A stretch of DNA of 64,000 nt from Platerodrilus igneus (Eukaryota > Arthropoda > Insecta > Coleoptera > Lycidae): positions 496,001-560,000 of the forward strand of contig JARFIW010001188.1 in NCBI GenBank assembly GCA_036346225.1. The letters are read 5' to 3'. Below are positions 58,866-64,000 of the stretch, in pieces. The position numbers and the translations under genes were made by a program. Positions within the stretch are counted from its first letter, which is position 1, and each line of letters begins with the position of its first letter. The notes below the pieces were generated by a model. It worked only from the letters and a program-made list of their open reading frames with translations, had not been told where the DNA came from and did no database searches.

Positions 58866-59172
58866 AACAACTCTATTTCGAATGGACCTGCACCTTGCCG
58901 AAGTTCTAAATTACTAGAACAGGTGAAATGGCTTACGTGTTCTAATGAGCTAAAGAGCCAAACTGCAGGTCGAACCAAAGTAGTAGGGTCGTTAGTGAGG
59001 AACCAGACTAAGACAGGTCCCCAAAAAAGGGCAGCGGCTCTTTCTGTACTTAGATTGGCAGAGACCATAGGGGTCGGTATGGCAGTCTAAGACACACTAC
59101 CGCGATGTGGAAGGCAACGGGAAACCACCACATTATCTCCCAAGTATACAGCGTACTTAAATTGTAACAAAC

Positions 59173-59728
59173 ATGATGGTATTTTCTGGGGTAAAAGATT
59201 CCGGAGTTAAAATAGTCCCCCATTCGGATCTCCGGGAGGGGCTTATTTCGGAGGCTGCGATCGGAAAGTTAAAAATAAGAGTCGGGAACATTCTGCGAGT
59301 CGGAGCGTGTAATGTTAGAAGTATGAAGTAAGTAGGTAAGCTAGAGAACCTAAAAATCGAAATGAATAGGTTATCACTAGACATAGTAGGGATCAGCAAA
59401 GTTCGGTGGCCAGAGGCGGGGGATTTTTGGAGTGGAGACTTCAGGGTAATTCATACGGAGAGCAGAGGAAGGAAATTTGGGTGTGGGGATAGTTATGCAG
59501 AAAAAGATAGGACACTGTGTAGAAAATTACTTACACAAGAACGAAAGAGTACTCATGGTTAGATTAGAATCTAAACCGGCAAACACAGTAATAATACAAG
59601 TATACATGCCCACCTCTAGCTACAGTGACGAAGAGGTAGAAGCCATCTACAAAGATATCGAAGACATATTAAGATACGTAAAAGGACATGAAAGTTTAGT
59701 AATTACAGGGATTTTAATGCCGTGGTAG
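59173..59728 (+). pseudogene. RTE-2 endonuclease domain, copy C
   Basis: The ATGATG start at 59173 opens a frame with PHSDLREG (59218-59241), then a 'VGACNVRSM' strand. A TAA lies at 59329-59331. 'LDIVGISKVRWPEAGDFW' (59377-59430) keeps the catalytic-region pattern. A frameshift near 59475 moves to the frame with 'MGVGIVMQKK' and QVYMPTSSYSDEEVEAIY (59598-59651). A lost G in 'TG(D)FNA' at about 59709 moves back to the original frame. So two frameshifts and one stop. Confidence 0.88.
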
Positions 59729-62060
59729 GTGAGGGTAGGGAAGGAGCGGTAGTAGGTTTATTTGGTTTAGGCACGAGAAACGACAGGGGAAATACGCTGG
59801 TAGAATTTTGCGACAAGAACAATTTAATCATCACAAACACATTATTTCAACATCATGCTAGAAGACGATATACGTGGAAGATGCCAGGAGATATAGGAAC
59901 ATATCAAATGGATTACATTCTTGTTAGACAACGGTTTAGGAATCAAGTAAAAGACTGTAGAAGCTACCCAGAAGCAGATATAGATACTGACCACAACATC
60001 GTAATTATGAAGGCCGCACTTAAATTTAAAAATTTGAAAAAAAGAAACGGAAAAAAGCGCTTGGACTTAGAGAAACTAAAAGATAAAGATATTCAAAAAA
60101 GATTCGAAAAAAAGTCAAATGAATTGCTGAAAGATATCGGGAAAATATCTGACACTAAGGAAGTAGAAACAGAATGGAATAACATTAAATCCAGCCTAGA
60201 CATGGCGGCCAGAAATATTCTGGGGTATACACAAAAAGAATATAAGAAACCATGGATAACAAAGGATATCCTGAATTTAATAGAAAAAAGACGAAAATAC
60301 AAAAATAAATCAGACGAAACTGGAAAACAGAGATACAAAGCCATAAAATGGGAGATTATTCAAAAATGCGGGAAAGCTAAAGAACAATGGATTGATAAAA
60401 GGTGCAAAGAGATACAAACGAAAATGGAAATAGGAAAGACAGACGAAGCATACAAATTAATTAGAATGAATTTTAGGGATTTAAAACCGTATAGCAAAAA
60501 TATAAGGGACGCACAAGGAAACGTCATCATAGAAAACGTAGAGAAAGTGGGTAGATGGCAAGAATATATAGGGAATTTATATGCAGGAGAGAAACTAACT
60601 GCATTAGAACAGGAATCAGACATTTAAAATGATGACTTGGGATATCCTATACTTAGAGATGAGTTTGAATTAGCATTAAAGAGTCTGAAAAATGGTAAGG
60701 CGCCGGGTACAGATAAGGTGCAAGCAGAAACTCTAAAAGCCGCTGGACAAGCAGTAACAGAACGTCTCTTCCGACTTGTAAGCTATATGTATGAGAAAGG
60801 CGAAATACCCAAAGATTTCAAACGTAACATCATAGTAACTATACCAAAAAAGAAAGGCGCGGATAGATGTGAAAATTTTCGAACAATAAGTTTGACAGCA
60901 CACGTGTCAAAAATATTAACTAAAATTGTGCAAAGACGAATGGAAAAACGGGCGAAGGAAATACTAGGAGAAGACCAATTTGGGTCTAGGCGAAACAGGG
61001 GAACACGGGAGGCTATTTTAGCTCTGAGAGTGATAATGGAGAAAACAATAGAAAAAGGGGAAAGCGTGTATATAGGGTTTGTAGATCTGGAAAAAGCATT
61101 CGACAATGTAAAATGGAAAAAAATGTTTGAAATACTCAAAAAGATAGGAATGAGTTATAGGGATAGACGAATAGTACATAGCTTATACAAAGAGCAAACA
61201 GCAGTAATAGAATTAGAGCAGGAAAGTAAAGAAGTAAACATTAGGAAAGGAGTGAGATAGGGATGTGCCCTATCCTCATTGATTTTTAACTTGTACATAG
61301 AAGAGGCAATGAATACTGTCAAATGCAGGAAGACATTTGGAATTACTATGCAGGGACAAAAAATTGATATGCTTATATTTGCAGATGTTATAGCGGTATT
61401 AGCGTCTAGCAAGGAAGAGTTAGAAGCTGCTCTTAATGAAATGGAAACGGTTATAACAGAGAGATACGGTATGAAAATTAACAAAACTAAAACTATAGTT
61501 CTAGTATGCAAAGGTGGGTAAAATAAATCAAAAACAAGAATACAAGTATGTAACACGAACTTACAAGAGGTTAAGGATTTCTGCTACCTAGGAAGCCAAA
61601 TAACGCAAGATGGGAAAAGCACAAAAGATATAAAACAAAGATTAGCACAAGGTCGTGCTACATTTAACAAGAAAAAGCAACTACTGTGCTCAAAGACCAC
61701 AAACACAGGAACAAGGAAACGATTCCTTAAAACATATGTGTGGAGCACAGCACTGTACGGCTGTGAAGCCTGGACAGTAGGAGAAGCGGACAAGAAAAAA
61801 GTAGAAGCCTTTGAAATGTGGTGCTACAGACGTATGATGAAGATATCATGGACAGACAAAGTTAAGAACGAAGAGGTACTAAAAATGGCAGGGGAAAAAA
61901 GAAATATGTGGAAAACGGTAAAAAATAGGAGAGATAGGATGATAGGCCATATACTACGGCATGGGAGAATAGTGCGGAATATATTAGAAGCAGAGATAGG
62001 AAAAAATAGAAGAAGAGGCAGACCTAGGTTAGACTACTGCACACAGATAGTAAAAAGTTG
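59722..62060 (+). pseudogene. RTE-2 reverse transcriptase and C-terminal domain, copy C
   Basis: One frame from 59722 to past 62060, broken by TAA 60625-60627, TAG 61258-61260 (Gln of 'RQGC') and TAA 61519-61521. Order: end of the endonuclease with YQMDYILV and DTDHNIV (to about 60005), a basic linker, RT with KAPGTDKVQAETLKAAG (60700-60750), IPKKKGADRCENFRT (60843-60887), GFVDLEKAFDNVKW (61075-61116), and the catalytic box. That box reads FADV rather than FADD at 61378-61389: the second Asp is Val, which alone would kill polymerase activity. The C-terminal domain ends with GRPRLDYCTQIVK (62017-62055), where the usual 'DLGCE'-type continuation is replaced by 3' region sequence. About 43% identical by eye to RTE-1 in the RT. 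Confidence 0.9.
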
Positions 62061-62482
62061 GGCAATATTCTCGAATAATGTTAAATGTGTGAAAGTATTT
62101 ACTGGAAAACCATTATTTCGGCAAATGTCTAAGTGTTGGGTGATCTTGGTAGCCACAGGTTGCTTAACCCCCTTCACTGAATCTCGGTGAAATAGGGTAT
62201 AAAATTAGAAAACAATAGAAGTGGAACAACCTGTATACACATGCTGTGTGAGAATTTCAAGGAACTATGTAGGCCAACCAGTTTTGAGACGGAAAACCTA
62301 ATGACGAAAAAATAAGCGCAGATAAATCTGATGATTAGTATAAACAACTAGTTGTTAGTTGCAAAATATCTGCAACTAATGTTGACTGTGCGAAAAGATT
62401 TATTAGAAAATATATTAAAACGGTAGATGGTTATGTGTTGAGAACTTGGCAGCCACAGGCTGCTTACCTTCCTTCACAACCG

Positions 62483-62787
62483 TTCATTTACTTTTCCAAT
62501 GCTCCACCAGTAGGTACTACATTGGCCAGGAGGCGAGTTTTTTGTTGCCTGGAAATTTATAATTTTGCCAAACCCTTGCCGTTCCAGGCAAGGTAGGGAT
62601 CTTTAACGTGCGTGACAACACTCACACACGGGACCTCCATTTAACCTCTCATCCGAACGAGGGCGTAATTTTTGTGAAAAATGCTCACCTGTCATTTTTC
62701 AAGCAGTCGACCGTGTCGGGATTTGAACCCGAGACCTTGGGATCCGTAGTCTTACGCTTACTACATTGATCCACGGCGACGCCCCTC
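62483..62787 (-). mobile_element. tRNA-derived SINE, copy 2, with 12-bp target duplication
   Basis: A perfect 12-bp direct repeat ccttcacaaccg (62471-62482 and 62788-62799) flanks 305 bp. On the minus strand the head reads gtcgccgtggatcaatgtag with a perfect B box (ggttcaaatcc; plus-strand 62719-62729). The body has ccctcgttcggatgagaggt, the taaatggaggtcccgtgtgt and cacgcacgttaaagatccct blocks, and an end shared with the copy at 45011-45328. It is a Pol III-type SINE mobilised in trans by a LINE, inserted in the 3' region of RTE-2 copy C. Confidence 0.9.
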
Positions 62788-63345
62788 CCTTCACAACCGC
62801 TGAAAGCCAGAGAAATAGGGTATATAATTGTAAAACAATAGAAGGTGACCGAACTGCATCAAACAAGAAAGAACAGCGCCTATGAGGAAAAACAACAAAC
62901 ATAGAACAAGAAGAAAATTGTTAAAAGCATATGTGTGGAGCATAGCACGGTATGCCTATGAAATACGGGCAGTCTGAAACGCAGACAGAAAAACGGTAGC
63001 AGCCTTTTGAAATTCTGTGTTTCAAATGTATGAGGACGATAGCATGGACAGACAAAGATAATAGCAAATAGGTTATAGAATTAGTAGGGGAACAATAATA
63101 TCTGGAGAAAAAGATATGAGAAATAGAAGGGCAGAATACGTTTTAAGGCATTTTTGGAGAATAGTATGGGATATATTACAAGCGGAGATAGGAAAAAAGA
63201 GGTAGATGTAGACCTAGATCAGATAGTGATAGATGCAGACTGTGCAAATTTCAGGGAAATCTGCAGGTTTGTTCAGAACGGGAAACAATGATGGTACACG
63301 TCAAACCAGTTCCAGGACTGAAGATCTAATGATGATGATAAACAA

Positions 63346-63945
63346 TTACAGGTGTTTTTTTTTATATATTTTCAGCTAATGTTGATTGAATATCGAGGGA
63401 ATAGGGTACAGATTTGTAAATAATAGAAGGGGAACCGAACGGCATCTAACAAGAAAGAGCAGCGGCTATGTTCGAAGACCACAAACATAGAAACAAGGAA
63501 AAAATTGTTAAAAGCGTATGTGTGGAGCACAGCACAGCACGTCTATGAAATAGGGGCAGTAGGAGAGGCAGACAAAAACAGTAGTAGTCTTTTGACATAT
63601 TGTGCTTCAGTTGTATGAGTATGATAGCATGGACAGACAAAGCTAATAACAAAGAGGTTATAGAAATGTTATGGGAATAAAGGTATCTGTGGAAAACAAA
63701 AGAAAATAGGGGAAATAGAAAGGCGGGTTACGTTCTAAGGTATTTTTGGGGAATAGTGCGTGATATATTACAAGCAGAGATAGTACAAAAAGAGGTAGAG
63801 GAATATCTAGATTAGATTATTGCACGCAGATTGTGAAAAATGCAGGGAAATGTGTAGCTTAGCTCAAAATAAGAAACAATGAGGGTACGTGTCTAACCCG
63901 TTCTAGAACTGAAGACCTAATAATGATAATGATAATAAAAAGGGG
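63346..63945 (+). mobile_element. RTE-2 copy F or further 3' module
   Basis: It follows the tail of copy C directly. It holds a 3'-type block (ttcagctaatgttgattga, 63372), a degenerate C-terminal coding segment (gcgtatgtgtggagcacagc at 63516 onward; gaggtagaggaatatctaga at 63792), the ctagaactgaagacctaat end motif (63903) and a (taatga)-type tail. No intact frame. It may be a separate truncated insertion or another repeat unit of copy C's own 3' end. Confidence 0.7.
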
Positions 63946-64000
63946 TGTGCGTTTTTAAACGAAAATTACATACAAAAATGGAATTATTAATTACAATGAC

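Larger units (their letters stand above)
58871..63345 (+). mobile_element. RTE-2 retrotransposon, copy C, nearly complete
   Basis: It has a 5' region (58871-59172) with the phrase gtggaaggcaacgggaaacc, endonuclease (59173-59721), RT and C-terminal domain (59722-62060), and a long 3' region with further degenerate C-terminal segments (62230-62290 and 62880-63300), ending in atgatgatgat at about 63332-63343. A SINE is inserted at 62483-62787. I could not define target duplications because copies E and F adjoin it. Confidence 0.85.

Overview
This AT-rich eukaryotic window holds no host gene that I can recognise. It is a graveyard of transposable elements. The mix is Penelope-like elements, RTE-type and other APE-type LINEs, BEL/Pao, an insect Gypsy-type envelope gene, hAT, Tc1/mariner and tRNA-derived SINEs, with long (TA)n arrays. 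That mix suggests an arthropod, most likely an insect; the species cannot be told from the sequence.

Layout. 0-2.1 kb: the N-terminal part of a Penelope-like element (minus) beside a 1 kb segment with inverted ends and a 70-bp tandem repeat, then a zinc-finger fragment of a hAT-like transposase. 4.4-4.75 kb: a relic of a second hAT-like (TTF/ZMYM) protein. 8.2-14.94 kb: three copies of an unnamed element family that starts and stops at (TA)n arrays; the third copy is split by a 1.47 kb hAT element with an 8-bp target duplication. 14.94-20.88 kb: an unassigned TA-bounded stretch, then a foldback element between TA arrays carrying an inserted, 5'-truncated RTE (copy A). 21-26.6 kb: a decayed hAT transposase. 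27.2-28.9 kb: an envelope-like relic (minus). 28.95-32.4 kb: decayed plus-strand ORFs that I cannot identify, the last two forming a compact transcription unit with a core promoter and a stop codon inside the poly(A) signal.

33.2-36.6 kb: a BEL/Pao RNase H-integrase relic split by a fourth copy of the TA-bounded family. 38.4-40.6 kb: a LINE that has lost its RT. 40.75-44.41 kb: a full-length RTE (copy B) with a perfect 11-bp target duplication. 45.0-45.33 kb: a SINE. 45.3-51.9 kb: mostly unassigned. 51.9-55.55 kb: a mariner-like element with long inverted arms, split by a minus-strand RTE (copy D). 55.9-56.7 kb: a second mariner relic. 57.5-64 kb: three RTE-2 segments in head-to-tail order (E, C, F), one carrying a SINE of the family seen at 45 kb.

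Most informative points: RTE copies A and B have separate target duplications yet share the same three ORF-breaking lesions. RTE 3' ends are built from repeated copies of their own C-terminal coding segment, in family 1 separated by a 93-bp minisatellite. Several unrelated elements end at (TA)n arrays. Every protein-coding relic here is broken by stops or frameshifts, so none of the calls implies a working protein.
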